A stretch of DNA of 13,702 bases from DATLNF01 sp046590575 (GTDB lineage: Bacteria > Actinomycetota > Actinomycetes > BP-191): positions 1 through 13,702 of the forward strand of contig JBKJUS010000086.1 in assembly GCA_046590575.1 (NCBI GenBank), written 5' to 3'. Shown here piece by piece: positions 6,077-13,200 of the stretch. How positions within the stretch are numbered: the stretch's first letter is position 1; the number at the start of each line of letters is the position of its first letter. The translations under genes were made by a program, and so were the position numbers. The notes under the pieces are model-generated. The model saw only the letters and a list, made by a program, of their open reading frames with translations. It did no database searches and was not told the origin of the DNA.

Positions 6077-7075
6077 TCAGTCGTCCCCGCGGTCCTTGGC
6101 CTTCTGCTCAGTCGCGAGGTCAGCGTCGACCATCATCTCGATGAGCTCGTTGAAGGTGACCTTGGGTTCCCAGCCGAGCTTGTCCTTCGCCTGGCTCGGG
6201 TCACCGATCAGCAGGTCGACCTCGGCCGGGCGGAAGAAGCGCGGGTCCTGCTCGACGTACTTCTCCCAGTCGCTTCCGATACCGGCCCGCACGAAGGCGA
6301 CGTCGAGCAGCTCGCGGATCGAGTGCGTCTCGCCGGTCGCAATGACGTAGTCGTCGGGCTGGTCCTGCTGCAGCATCCGCCACATCGCGTCGACGTAGTC
6401 GCCGGCGAATCCCCAGTCACGACGCGCCTCGAGGTTGCCGAGCGCGATTTTCTCCTGCAGCCCAAGCGAAATCCGGGCCACCGCCCGCGTCACCTTGCGC
6501 GTCACGAACTCGTACCCCCGGCGGGGCGATTCGTGGTTGAACAGAATCCCGGAGCACGCGTAAGCGTCGTAGCTCTCGCGGTAGTTGACCGTCATGTAGT
6601 GGCCGAAGGTCTTGGCCACGCCGTACGGCGAACGCGGGTGAAAGGGCGTCGACTCGGTCTGCGGAACCTCGCGCACCTTGCCGAACATCTCCGAGCTTGA
6701 TGCCTGGTAGAAGCGCACCTTGCTCATGTCACCGCCGGTGTGGATGCGAAGCGCCTCGAGCATCCGCAGCACCCCCATGCCGGTGATCTCGCCGGTCAGC
6801 TCGGCCTGCTTCCAGGACAGCCCGACGAAGGAGATCGCGCCGAGGTTGTAGACCTCGTCCGGTTGCGACACTTCCATCGCGCCAATCAGCGATGGCAAGT
6901 CGGTGAGGTCACCCTCCACCAGCTGAATGCTCGGAATGATCCGCTCGACCGTCCGCAGCTTGGGGTTGCTCTGGCCACGGATCAGGCCGAAGACCTCGTA
7001 GCCCTTCGCGGCGAGCAGCTCGCCGAGATAGAGGCCGTCCTGGCCGGTAATACCGGTGATGAGCGCACGGGGCAC
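6077..7075 (-). CDS. gmd: GDP-mannose 4,6-dehydratase
   Basis: Converts GDP-D-mannose to GDP-4-keto-6-deoxy-D-mannose, the branch point to GDP-L-fucose, GDP-D-rhamnose and related sugars for glycans. The 332-residue protein is an extended short-chain dehydrogenase: nucleotide-binding GITGQDG (G8, G11, G14) at the N-terminus, catalytic S127 and E129 in QASSSEMFG, and Y151/K155 in SPYGVAK. The spacing equals T132/E134/Y156/K160 of the E. coli enzyme, with Ser for Thr. The family mark NHESPRRG is at 180-187 and WGFAGDYVDAMW follows. The start is GTG 7075 with AGAGG 8 bases upstream. None of the usual partners (wcaG/fcl epimerase-reductase, rmd reductase, mannose-1-phosphate guanylyltransferase, glycosyltransferases) is in the window, so the final sugar is unknown. 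It may be co-transcribed with the sigma factor gene 48 bases downstream. Confidence 0.96.
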   Translation of the reverse strand: MPRALITGITGQDGLYLGELLAAKGYEVFGLIRGQSNPKLRTVERIIPSIQLVEGDLTDLPSLIGAMEVSQPDEVYNLGAISFVGLSWKQAELTGEITGMGVLRMLEALRIHTGGDMSKVRFYQASSSEMFGKVREVPQTESTPFHPRSPYGVAKTFGHYMTVNYRESYDAYACSGILFNHESPRRGYEFVTRKVTRAVARISLGLQEKIALGNLEARRDWGFAGDYVDAMWRMLQQDQPDDYVIATGETHSIRELLDVAFVRAGIGSDWEKYVEQDPRFFRPAEVDLLIGDPSQAKDKLGWEPKVTFNELIEMMVDADLATEQKAKDRGDD

Positions 7076-7116
7076 GGCTGTGGCCTCTTCGACATGTCGG
7101 TGGCGGTTTCGCGCGG

Positions 7117-7122
7117 ATGCTA
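7117..7122 (-). promoter_or_regulatory. Possible -10 element for gmd
   Basis: TAGCAT on the minus strand fits TANNNT and would start the transcript about 35 bases before GTG 7075, leaving room for the AGAGG site. The -35 would fall over the start of the divergent amidase gene (GTCATA, a poor match). Confidence 0.25.
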
Positions 7123-7128
7123 TCGGGC

Positions 7129-7134
7129 TAGCGT
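7129..7134 (+). promoter_or_regulatory. Possible -10 element for a leaderless amidase transcript
   Basis: TAGCGT fits TANNNT and ends 6 bases before ATG 7141. The ATG has no usable ribosome binding site, so a leaderless transcript, common in actinobacteria, would explain the start. No clear -35 is seen. Confidence 0.3.
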
Positions 7135-7140
7135 GCAGGT

Positions 7141-8322
7141 ATGACTCCCCGCCGGGCGGCCGCGCTGCTATTGCTCTGCACTGCCCTCATCGGTGCGTGC
7201 AGTGCAGAGCAACCTGACTCACGCTCCGCGCCGAGCGCCACTGCACCGACGGCAGGGTCCCCGGCCCCGTCCGGAGCTGCAGGAATCGCGACCGGGTCGC
7301 CGTCTGGACCTGCCGGTACGCCCACCGGTACGCCGACCGGGTCGGCGTCGGCGAGGCCGGGCGGCACCGCGCCGAGCGATCGGCCGACGGGCAGCGGACC
7401 CGCGTGGCCCACGGTCGCGCGTGACGCGGCGCCACCGGCACTCGGCGCCGTGCGCACCACCCGGATCGCCCAGCGCGCCGGCGGTGGCACCCTCGCCGCG
7501 GGGCTGGTGCTCCCCCGCGTCGGCGGCACCGCTGCCGCGCCGAACGTTCTCACCCCGTGCGGACGGCGTACTACGTTACGCGCAGCGGACCTCACGACGA
7601 TCCCGCCCAGCAACGGCGCTGTGCTGCCTAAGGCAGCGAGAGATGTGCTCGTCGTCCTCGACCCCGGGCACGGTGGGCAGCAGCGCGGCACCCAGGCGCC
7701 AGACCGTACGCCGGAGAAGCTGCGCAACCTGGAGATCGCCCGTGAGGTCCAGCGGGCACTCGACGGACGGGTCGGCCGGGTGGTCCTCACCCGCGACCGC
7801 GACCTGCAGGCGACGCTGCCCTTCCGGGTCGCGCTGGTTGACGCACTGCGGGCCGATGTCGCGATCTCGGTGCACCTCAACGCCGAGCCCGACATCAAGA
7901 CCGGCACCACCCCCGGAATGGAGACTTACGCCTCACTCGCCGAGCCGACCGGACGTCGGCTGGCCGGCGTGCTCTACGAGCACCAGCGGCGCTACCTCGA
8001 CACCCTCGGCGGGCCGTGGGCACGCGACCGCGACGCTGGGGCGAAGTACCGTCGCGGCCGCGACGGTCGCGACTACTACGGGCTGCTGCGCCGGGCGCAC
8101 CGACCCTTCTCGATCAGCGAGTCGATGTTCCTCTCGGAGCCGCGCGAGGCGGCACTCGTGGCGAGGGCCGACGTACGCCGGGGTCTCGGGCGGGCGATCG
8201 CGAACGGGATCGTCGCCTTCACCACCACCCGCGAGCCGGGCAGCGGGTGGGTGACGCCGTACGCTCGCGCCGCCGACCCGGGTGGTGGCGGCGCGCCGTC
8301 CTGTGTGGACCCCGCGCGGTAA
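7141..8322 (+). CDS. Lipoprotein N-acetylmuramoyl-L-alanine amidase (Amidase_3)
   Basis: A 393-residue zinc enzyme expected to cut the bond between N-acetylmuramic acid and the stem peptide of peptidoglycan. The N-terminus MTPRRAAALLLLCTALIGAC is a lipoprotein signal with lipobox IGAC, placing C20 as the lipid anchor outside the membrane. Residues 21-100 are a Pro/Ser/Thr/Gly-rich tether. The Amidase_3 domain (168-362) has zinc ligands H177 (VLDPGHGG), E198 (RNLEIA) and H245 (ISVHLNA), and a likely catalytic E327 in SISESMFLSE. C140 and C388 may pair. It has no cell-wall binding repeats. It is followed after 59 bases by three genes for exported proteins and could be the first gene of their transcription unit. 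The divergent neighbour is gmd, 65 bases away. The frame shifts seen on the same strand are shadows. Confidence 0.93.
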   Translation: MTPRRAAALLLLCTALIGACSAEQPDSRSAPSATAPTAGSPAPSGAAGIATGSPSGPAGTPTGTPTGSASARPGGTAPSDRPTGSGPAWPTVARDAAPPALGAVRTTRIAQRAGGGTLAAGLVLPRVGGTAAAPNVLTPCGRRTTLRAADLTTIPPSNGAVLPKAARDVLVVLDPGHGGQQRGTQAPDRTPEKLRNLEIAREVQRALDGRVGRVVLTRDRDLQATLPFRVALVDALRADVAISVHLNAEPDIKTGTTPGMETYASLAEPTGRRLAGVLYEHQRRYLDTLGGPWARDRDAGAKYRRGRDGRDYYGLLRRAHRPFSISESMFLSEPREAALVARADVRRGLGRAIANGIVAFTTTREPGSGWVTPYARAADPGGGGAPSCVDPAR

Positions 8323-8381
8323 GCGCGCCCTACCCTGGGGTAGGAGTCTTATCGGTCCACCCGCGACACGAGGAGATCACT
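8323..8381 (+). other. Short gap with a small hairpin before the first Ig-like protein gene
   Basis: CCTACCC (8329-8335) and GGGTAGG (8338-8344) form a small perfect inverted repeat just past the amidase stop. With a four-base loop it has a six-pair stem and no U-run, so it is at best a weak terminator or an RNA processing point. AGGAG at 8371-8375 is the ribosome binding site of the next gene. Confidence 0.35.
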
Positions 8382-9869
8382 GTGCGCTCACGTCTGGCCG
8401 CTCTGCTCGGCCTCGCGCTCATCGGGAGCGGGGTCACCGCACTCGGCATCACCCTGTCCGCGGAGGCGGCGGGTGAGGGTGTGCGCCTCTACCTGCGCAG
8501 CGCCAGCACGGGGTACGCCGCCGACCTCACGGCCGATCCGAGCGCCAGCATCGACGGACGTGCTCCTGCTGGCTCGACGCTCTCACCGGATTCGCCGACT
8601 GCCATCACGAGCGACACCGCCACGGTCCGGGCGACCGCCAACGCGCCGGCCTCGGGACAGCCGGACACGCCCAGCTTCAAGCTGCCGGTCACAGGGACCG
8701 TCTCGTCGGTGTGCCTCGACGTCTTCGCATCCGGACCCGCGGGCGCCTCGATCAGCCTCATCGGTTACCTCTCCGAGAACAACGACTCGAAGACCGTCGC
8801 GTTGCCCGAGCTCAAGGTGACGCCGTACCCGGGCGGCATCGTGCGGCTGACCGGCATCGTCGCGCCAGCGGCGGCTTTCCCGATCACGATGAACGGCAAC
8901 TTCGGCTTCTTCGCCGGCGCCCTCAACGGGCCGGGCAGCAACGTCGTCCTCAGCTACGACAGCGTGCAGCACCCGTCCAACGTCACGATCAACCCCACCT
9001 CCTGTACGCCGGTCCCGGTCGCCACGCCGTCCGGCAGTGCAAGCGCCTCGGCCTCTGCCAGCACGGCTCCGTCGGCCAGCGGAAGTGCGAGCGCGAGCGC
9101 GACGCGATCGGCCACGCCGACCGCGTCGCCGACCACCGCCTGCCCGACGACCTCCCCGAGCGCCACGCCGACCACTGCGCCGACTGCCACGGTCACCCCG
9201 ACGTCGACCGCCTCAGCCACGTCGACGTCAGCCCCTAGCGCGACTGCGACTGCCACCCCCAGTGCCGCGCCGACCCCGAGCTCGTCGGCACCGCCGACGG
9301 ACGGCTGCAACACCCCCACGCGCATCACCCTCAACGTCAACGTGCCGCAGATCACCGCCGGCAACCGGCCTACGCTCTTCGGCGTCGTGACCGACGACCT
9401 CAACAAGCCAGTGGTCGGCGGCCGGGTCGACATCCTCGCCAAGGGCTACGGGCAGACGTCGTACACCACGGTGGCCACCGTGGTCACCGACGCAGAGGGT
9501 CGCTATTCACTGCGCATCGCTCCGATCCGGCAGACGGCGTACGGCGCCAACACCGGCTCCATCCGGTCGCGGGTCATCGTCGTGCGCGTGAGCACCCGGG
9601 TCGACATTGTCCGGCCGGCTCCGGGCGCGGTGAGCAATCCGGTGACCTTCGCCGGCCAGCTCAACCCCCGCTTCGCCAACGTCGCGGTGGGGCTCGGCTA
9701 CCTCACCGGCGGGCGGTTTGTCGTGCTCACCCAGACTCAGACCAGTGCGACCGGCAGCTACTCGATGACTCGATCCCTGCCCCGCGGCACCTTCGCCTTC
9801 GTGGTGTTCACCTCGGCCCATCAAGGAACGGACAAAGGCTCCAAATCGGTCCGTCTCACCGTGCGGTGA
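8382..9869 (+). CDS. Exported modular protein 1: N-terminal beta domain, Ser/Thr/Ala/Pro linker, two Ig-like modules
   Basis: The start is GTG 8382 with AGGAG 6 bases upstream and a signal peptide right behind it (MRSRLAALLGLALIGSGVTALG...SAEAA); the open frame extends far upstream but only over amidase codons. The 495-residue product has an unrecognised beta-rich domain (about 33-208) with C111 and C208, ending YDSVQHPSNVTINPTSC. A low-complexity linker of Ser, Ala, Thr and Pro (about 215-306) contains C254. The C-terminal part (about 313-495) looks like two carboxypeptidase-regulatory/Ig-like modules, the first with GVVTDDLNKPVVGG and VTDAEGRYSLRI, the second starting near PAPGAVSNPVTFAG and ending SVRLTVR. 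There is no sortase signal, membrane anchor or catalytic motif, so it is secreted or held non-covalently. The linker is of the kind that is O-mannosylated in actinomycetes. It is a paralogue of the next gene. Function unknown; a surface or matrix role is inference. Confidence 0.85.
   Translation: MRSRLAALLGLALIGSGVTALGITLSAEAAGEGVRLYLRSASTGYAADLTADPSASIDGRAPAGSTLSPDSPTAITSDTATVRATANAPASGQPDTPSFKLPVTGTVSSVCLDVFASGPAGASISLIGYLSENNDSKTVALPELKVTPYPGGIVRLTGIVAPAAAFPITMNGNFGFFAGALNGPGSNVVLSYDSVQHPSNVTINPTSCTPVPVATPSGSASASASASTAPSASGSASASATRSATPTASPTTACPTTSPSATPTTAPTATVTPTSTASATSTSAPSATATATPSAAPTPSSSAPPTDGCNTPTRITLNVNVPQITAGNRPTLFGVVTDDLNKPVVGGRVDILAKGYGQTSYTTVATVVTDAEGRYSLRIAPIRQTAYGANTGSIRSRVIVVRVSTRVDIVRPAPGAVSNPVTFAGQLNPRFANVAVGLGYLTGGRFVVLTQTQTSATGSYSMTRSLPRGTFAFVVFTSAHQGTDKGSKSVRLTVR
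9024..9299 (+). repeat. Low-complexity linker coding region of protein 1
   Basis: Codons for Ser, Ala, Thr and Pro make up nearly all of this stretch, with one Cys codon (C254). It is richer in Thr and Pro than the linkers of the two following genes. Confidence 0.85.
9825..9850 (+). repeat. 26-base segment identical to 11474-11499 in the next gene
   Basis: The two paralogues are identical over 26 bases near their 3' ends, encoding GTDKGSKS and part of the next codon. The segment uses GGA and AAA, which are uncommon in this window. Confidence 0.9.
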
Positions 9870-9952
9870 GTCGACCGATACTCGAAGTGCGAGAGGATCG
9901 AGGGGAGTTCGTGGCGAAGTCAGCCAGGTAACCCCCTCCCAAGGAGCCTTCT

Positions 9953-11518
9953 GTGCGCACCCGTACCTGGTCTGCCCTCCTCGGCGCCACGCTGGTCATG
10001 GCGGGCATGACCAGCCTTGTCGTCAGTGCCGGCCTGCCGGCGCAGGCGGCGATCCCGACCGGCCGGCTCTACTTCCACAGCGCCGCTGGCGGCTACCGCG
10101 CCGACGTTCAGGCTGATCCGGCCGCGGCGAACGAGGACCGCAACCCGAAGGGCTCGACCACTGACGACAAGCCGCCGACAAAGACGGCTGACTCGCTCGC
10201 GACCAGCGTCGAGCCAGCCGTCTTCGCCGGCGCGGCGAACCTTCCGACCTTCTCTTTCGCGGTGACCGGCACGGTGACCAACATCTGCATCGACGCGTGG
10301 TTCCAGGGCCGCGCCCCGATCAATGAGCTCATCGTGCGCACGCTGATCAATACCCCGCCTGCCTTCGTCGAGTTCCCCGATATCGTCAAAAAGCCCTACG
10401 ACGGCACTCTCACCCGGGTGACAGCGATGGCGACGTACACCAAGCCGGCTGACATCCCGGCCAACAGTGAGTTCATCTTCCAGGGCCACGCGGACGTCAA
10501 CCCGGACCTTACGATGGTGTACGACTCCGTCGCGCACCCGTCCAACATCACCGTCAACGCCACCAGTTGCACCCCGGTAGCGGTGGCCGCGGCACCACCG
10601 GCGGCAACCAGCGCACCGTCGGCTTCCGCGTCCGCAGCGCCCAGCGCGTCGGCGTCGGCTGCGCCGTCGGCGTCCGCGTCGGCGTCGGCCGCTCCGTCCG
10701 CCAGCGCGAGCGCCGCTCCGTCCGCCAGCACCAGTGGAGCCCCGAGCGGATCGGCCAGCCCGAGCGCGGCCGCGACTCCCAACTGCCCGACCAGTTCGGC
10801 TTCCGCCGCACCCTCCAGCGCCAGTGCCGCACCAAGTGGCTCGGCCAGTGCCGTGGCGTCGACCACCGCCAGTGCCGTGGCGTCGAGTACGGCAAGCGCG
10901 CCAGCGGCCAGCAGCAGCCCGCCGTCGGGTGGTGGTGGCGTGTCCTCTGAAGCGTCCTGCCGCGCGGCAAGCGTCACGCTGGCCACAAACACCACCGCGG
11001 TGACGGCCGGCAACTCCCCGACCCTGTCTGGCGTCGTCCGGGACAGCCGCGGTGACGCGATCGAGGGCGCCACCGTGACGATCTTCACCAAGGGCTACGG
11101 CGAGACTCGCTACACCGCGGCGGCCACGATGCTGACCGACGCAGCCGGCCAGTACAAGATCACCGTGCGGCCGCTGAAGCAGACGGCGTACGGCGTCAAC
11201 GTCGGTAACGCGAAGTCCCCCGTCCTCAACATCCGCGTCAGCACGCGGGTCAACATCGCCTCGCCGGCGCCCGGCACGGTGGGCAACCCGGTGACCTTCA
11301 GCGGCACCCTGAGCCCCGGCTATGCCCGCGTCGCCGTCGGCCTCGGCTACCTGACCAACGGCCGGTTCGTCGTCCTCAAGCAGGCCGACACCAACGGCTC
11401 TGGCGGCTACACGATCACCACGACGCTGCCGCGTGGCACCTTTGCGTTCGTGATCTTCACCTCCGCCCATCAGGGAACGGACAAAGGCTCCAAATCGGTA
11501 CGCCTGACCGTGCGCTAG
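9953..11518 (+). CDS. Exported modular protein 2: paralogue of protein 1
   Basis: The start is GTG 9953 with AAGGAG 6 bases upstream. The 521-residue product has a signal peptide (MRTRTWSALLGATLVMAGMTSLVVSAGLPAQAA as hydrophobic stretch 7-33), then the same N-terminal beta domain as protein 1 (about 36-206; shared marks RLYFHSAAGGYRADVQADP, FAVTGTVTNICIDA, YDSVAHPSNITVNATSC). Its Ser/Ala-rich linker (about 212-330) is partly a regular APSASASA repeat and carries C278. The C-terminal pair of Ig-like modules (about 340-521) is very close to that of protein 1, notably KGYG, QTAYG, RVSTRV, VAVGLGYLT and the last 40 residues. C112, C206, C278 and C336 match the four-cysteine layout of protein 1. 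There is no anchor or enzyme motif. The 83-base gap to the previous gene has no strong terminator, so co-transcription is possible. A large opposite-strand frame over this gene is a shadow. Confidence 0.87.
   Translation: MRTRTWSALLGATLVMAGMTSLVVSAGLPAQAAIPTGRLYFHSAAGGYRADVQADPAAANEDRNPKGSTTDDKPPTKTADSLATSVEPAVFAGAANLPTFSFAVTGTVTNICIDAWFQGRAPINELIVRTLINTPPAFVEFPDIVKKPYDGTLTRVTAMATYTKPADIPANSEFIFQGHADVNPDLTMVYDSVAHPSNITVNATSCTPVAVAAAPPAATSAPSASASAAPSASASAAPSASASASAAPSASASAAPSASTSGAPSGSASPSAAATPNCPTSSASAAPSSASAAPSGSASAVASTTASAVASSTASAPAASSSPPSGGGGVSSEASCRAASVTLATNTTAVTAGNSPTLSGVVRDSRGDAIEGATVTIFTKGYGETRYTAAATMLTDAAGQYKITVRPLKQTAYGVNVGNAKSPVLNIRVSTRVNIASPAPGTVGNPVTFSGTLSPGYARVAVGLGYLTNGRFVVLKQADTNGSGGYTITTTLPRGTFAFVIFTSAHQGTDKGSKSVRLTVR
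10586..10942 (+). repeat. Low-complexity linker coding region of protein 2
   Basis: Mostly Ser and Ala codons, with an APSASASA-like periodicity in the first half (about 10613-10735) and SAVAS/STASA in the second half. One Cys codon (C278) lies between the halves. Confidence 0.88.
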
Positions 11519-11604
11519 CTCGCGTTGCCGCACCGCGGCGCAGGAGTTGGGCGGACCTACGGCGAAGAGAAGTCGAGACCCACCCAGCAAACTCAGGAGT
11601 CCTC

Positions 11605-13116
11605 GTGCGTTCTCGTCTTGCTGTCTCAGGTCTCGCCCTAGGCGCGACGTGCCTCGGCCTGCTGGCCATCGCCACCCCGTCCCAGGCGGCGGCATGCAAG
11701 ACCGCCACTGACCCGAAGGGTGACACCGGGCTCAGCCTGGCACCCGCGCCGGCCTCCGTGCCGGTCGCCGAGCCGTCGCTGGACATCGTCTCGTTCGGCC
11801 TGTCCTCGACCGCCGACTCCCTGGTCGCGTTCGTCACGGTCGACAAGCTGGCAACCCGCCCGACGACTGGCCTCGGTGATGAGTTCGGCGTGACGTTCAA
11901 GCTCGGCGAGGCTACCTACGAGCCCTGGGCGAGCCGCAACCCGGAGCCGATCGGCACCGTCACTGGCACGGTCTTCATCAAGTCCGGTGTACGCGTCAAC
12001 GGCACCAACGTGCGCACTCCGGTGACGGCGGCCTACGACGCCATGACCAACACGGTGGCCATCACGGTCAAGTTCGCAGAGCTCGACAAGGCCACCAAGG
12101 TCGCCACCAAGGGCCAGACATTGACCATCACGTCGGCTCGATCGCGAGCCGACAACGGAGCCGTCCTGCTCCCCTACGACGTAGGCACCGCGCCGGAGAA
12201 GTTGACCTACGTCGCGGGCACCGCGTGCACCATGCCGGTGGGTGCTGCCCCTGCGCCGGCCGGTCCGGCGGCCAGCGCGTCGGCATCCCCGCGCCCCAGC
12301 GGATCGGCCACGGCCGCCCCGTCGGCATCGGCCAGCGCCGCGTCATCCGCCTCGGCCGCCCCGTCGGCGTCCGCGTCCGGGTCCGCAGCGGCATCGGCGT
12401 CGGCGTCGGCGTCCGCGTCCGCGTCGGCCACCTCCGCTCCCAAGCCGGCAGCGACGAGCACGACCACCAAGACCAACCCCGGCTGTGGCAAGGCCCCGGC
12501 CGGCTCCTCAAGCGCCTCGCCCGCGCCGGCAGCCAGCTCAGACGGCCGCACTCCGACGACCCTAAGCCTGTCGACCAACGCCACCACGATTAGGGCCTGC
12601 AACACCCCGCTGCTGTCCGGCACTGCCCAGGACCTGCAGGGTCGGCGGGTCGCCGGCGCGGAGATCACCATTAGCGCCAAGCCAAGCGGTGCGTCGTCGT
12701 ACGCCGACGTAGCCACGGTCGTCACCGACGGCGCCGGTCGCTACACGCTTCAGGTGCGCCCGCTGGTCACGACGTCTTACCTGGCCACGGCCAAGGGCAG
12801 CGCCGAGTCGCCGGAGATGGCCATCGACGTCGCTACCCGGGTCGTCATCAGCTCGCCGAAGCCCGACTCCGCCACCGGCCGCACCGTGACCCTGCGCGGG
12901 TACCTCGTGCCGGCGCACGCCAACGCTCCGGTCGTCCTCGGCTACGTCACCGGCGGGCGTTACGTCGAACTGGCGCGCGGCGCCACCGACAAGCAGGGCT
13001 TCTTCGCGCTCACCGGCAAGGCGAGCTCGACCGGCCGCAAGAGCTTCATCGTCTCCACGCCGTCCCGGCGTACCAACCTGGCCGGCCAGGAGTCAGTAAC
13101 CCTCACCGTCCAGTAG
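11605..13116 (+). CDS. Exported modular protein 3: different N-terminal domain, same linker and Ig-like C-terminus
   Basis: The start is GTG 11605 with AGGAG 5 bases upstream. The 503-residue product has a signal peptide (1-30, ending SQAAA). The N-terminal domain (31-208) is unlike that of proteins 1 and 2: it begins CKTATDPKGDTG, has SLDIVSFGLSSTADSLVAFVTV and resembles a beta-sandwich of the DPxGD...DI type seen in many secreted actinobacterial proteins; C31 and C208 could close it. A Ser/Ala linker (about 213-312) carries C294. Two Ig-like modules follow (about 315-503; GRRVAGAEITI, VTDGAGRYTLQVRP, SVTLTVQ), clearly related to but more diverged than those of proteins 1 and 2, with C332 in the first module. 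The residue before C31 does not give a convincing lipobox (AAAC), so it is probably secreted rather than a lipoprotein. The gap from protein 2 is 86 bases. Function unknown. Confidence 0.87.
   Translation: MRSRLAVSGLALGATCLGLLAIATPSQAAACKTATDPKGDTGLSLAPAPASVPVAEPSLDIVSFGLSSTADSLVAFVTVDKLATRPTTGLGDEFGVTFKLGEATYEPWASRNPEPIGTVTGTVFIKSGVRVNGTNVRTPVTAAYDAMTNTVAITVKFAELDKATKVATKGQTLTITSARSRADNGAVLLPYDVGTAPEKLTYVAGTACTMPVGAAPAPAGPAASASASPRPSGSATAAPSASASAASSASAAPSASASGSAAASASASASASASATSAPKPAATSTTTKTNPGCGKAPAGSSSASPAPAASSDGRTPTTLSLSTNATTIRACNTPLLSGTAQDLQGRRVAGAEITISAKPSGASSYADVATVVTDGAGRYTLQVRPLVTTSYLATAKGSAESPEMAIDVATRVVISSPKPDSATGRTVTLRGYLVPAHANAPVVLGYVTGGRYVELARGATDKQGFFALTGKASSTGRKSFIVSTPSRRTNLAGQESVTLTVQ
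12241..12540 (+). repeat. Low-complexity linker coding region of protein 3
   Basis: Ser/Ala-rich codons with a run of alternating Ser-Ala (about 12380-12430) built from near-identical hexamers of the GCGTCG type. Slippage here would change linker length in frame. Confidence 0.87.
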
Positions 13117-13200
13117 CACCCGTTCGCAGCGGTCAGGCGGGAGCGCGCAGGAAGGTTCTACCCAGCATTCGTGCTGTCCGGCAAGAGTATGGTGTTCGGT
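13117..13200 (+). promoter_or_regulatory. Gap before the toxin-antitoxin genes with a possible leaderless promoter
   Basis: TATGGT at 13188-13193 fits a -10 element and ends 7 bases before ATG 13201, which has no good ribosome binding site, so a leaderless antitoxin transcript is likely. A small hairpin with stem CAGCA/TGCTG and a TTCG loop lies at 13163-13176. I see no clear -35 and no strong terminator for the upstream gene. Confidence 0.4.

Noticed and set aside
8016..8381. Upstream extension of the protein 1 frame into the amidase gene
   Set aside because: It is out of frame with the amidase and Arg-rich; the GTG at 8382 with AGGAG and a signal peptide is clearly the start.
9024..9299. 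Short alternating repeats considered as a possible CRISPR or structural DNA array
   Set aside because: The periodicity is that of Ser/Ala/Thr/Pro codons in one frame, without constant repeats and unique spacers.
11527..11539. GCCGC/GCGGC hairpin after protein 2 as a terminator
   Set aside because: Only five base pairs with a three-base loop and no U-run; expected by chance at this GC content.
9920..11695. A 591-codon open frame on the minus strand opposite protein 2
   Set aside because: It is Arg/Gly-rich antisense of the Ser/Ala linker and Ig-like region, with no recognisable domain, and conflicts with a gene that has a signal peptide and a ribosome binding site.
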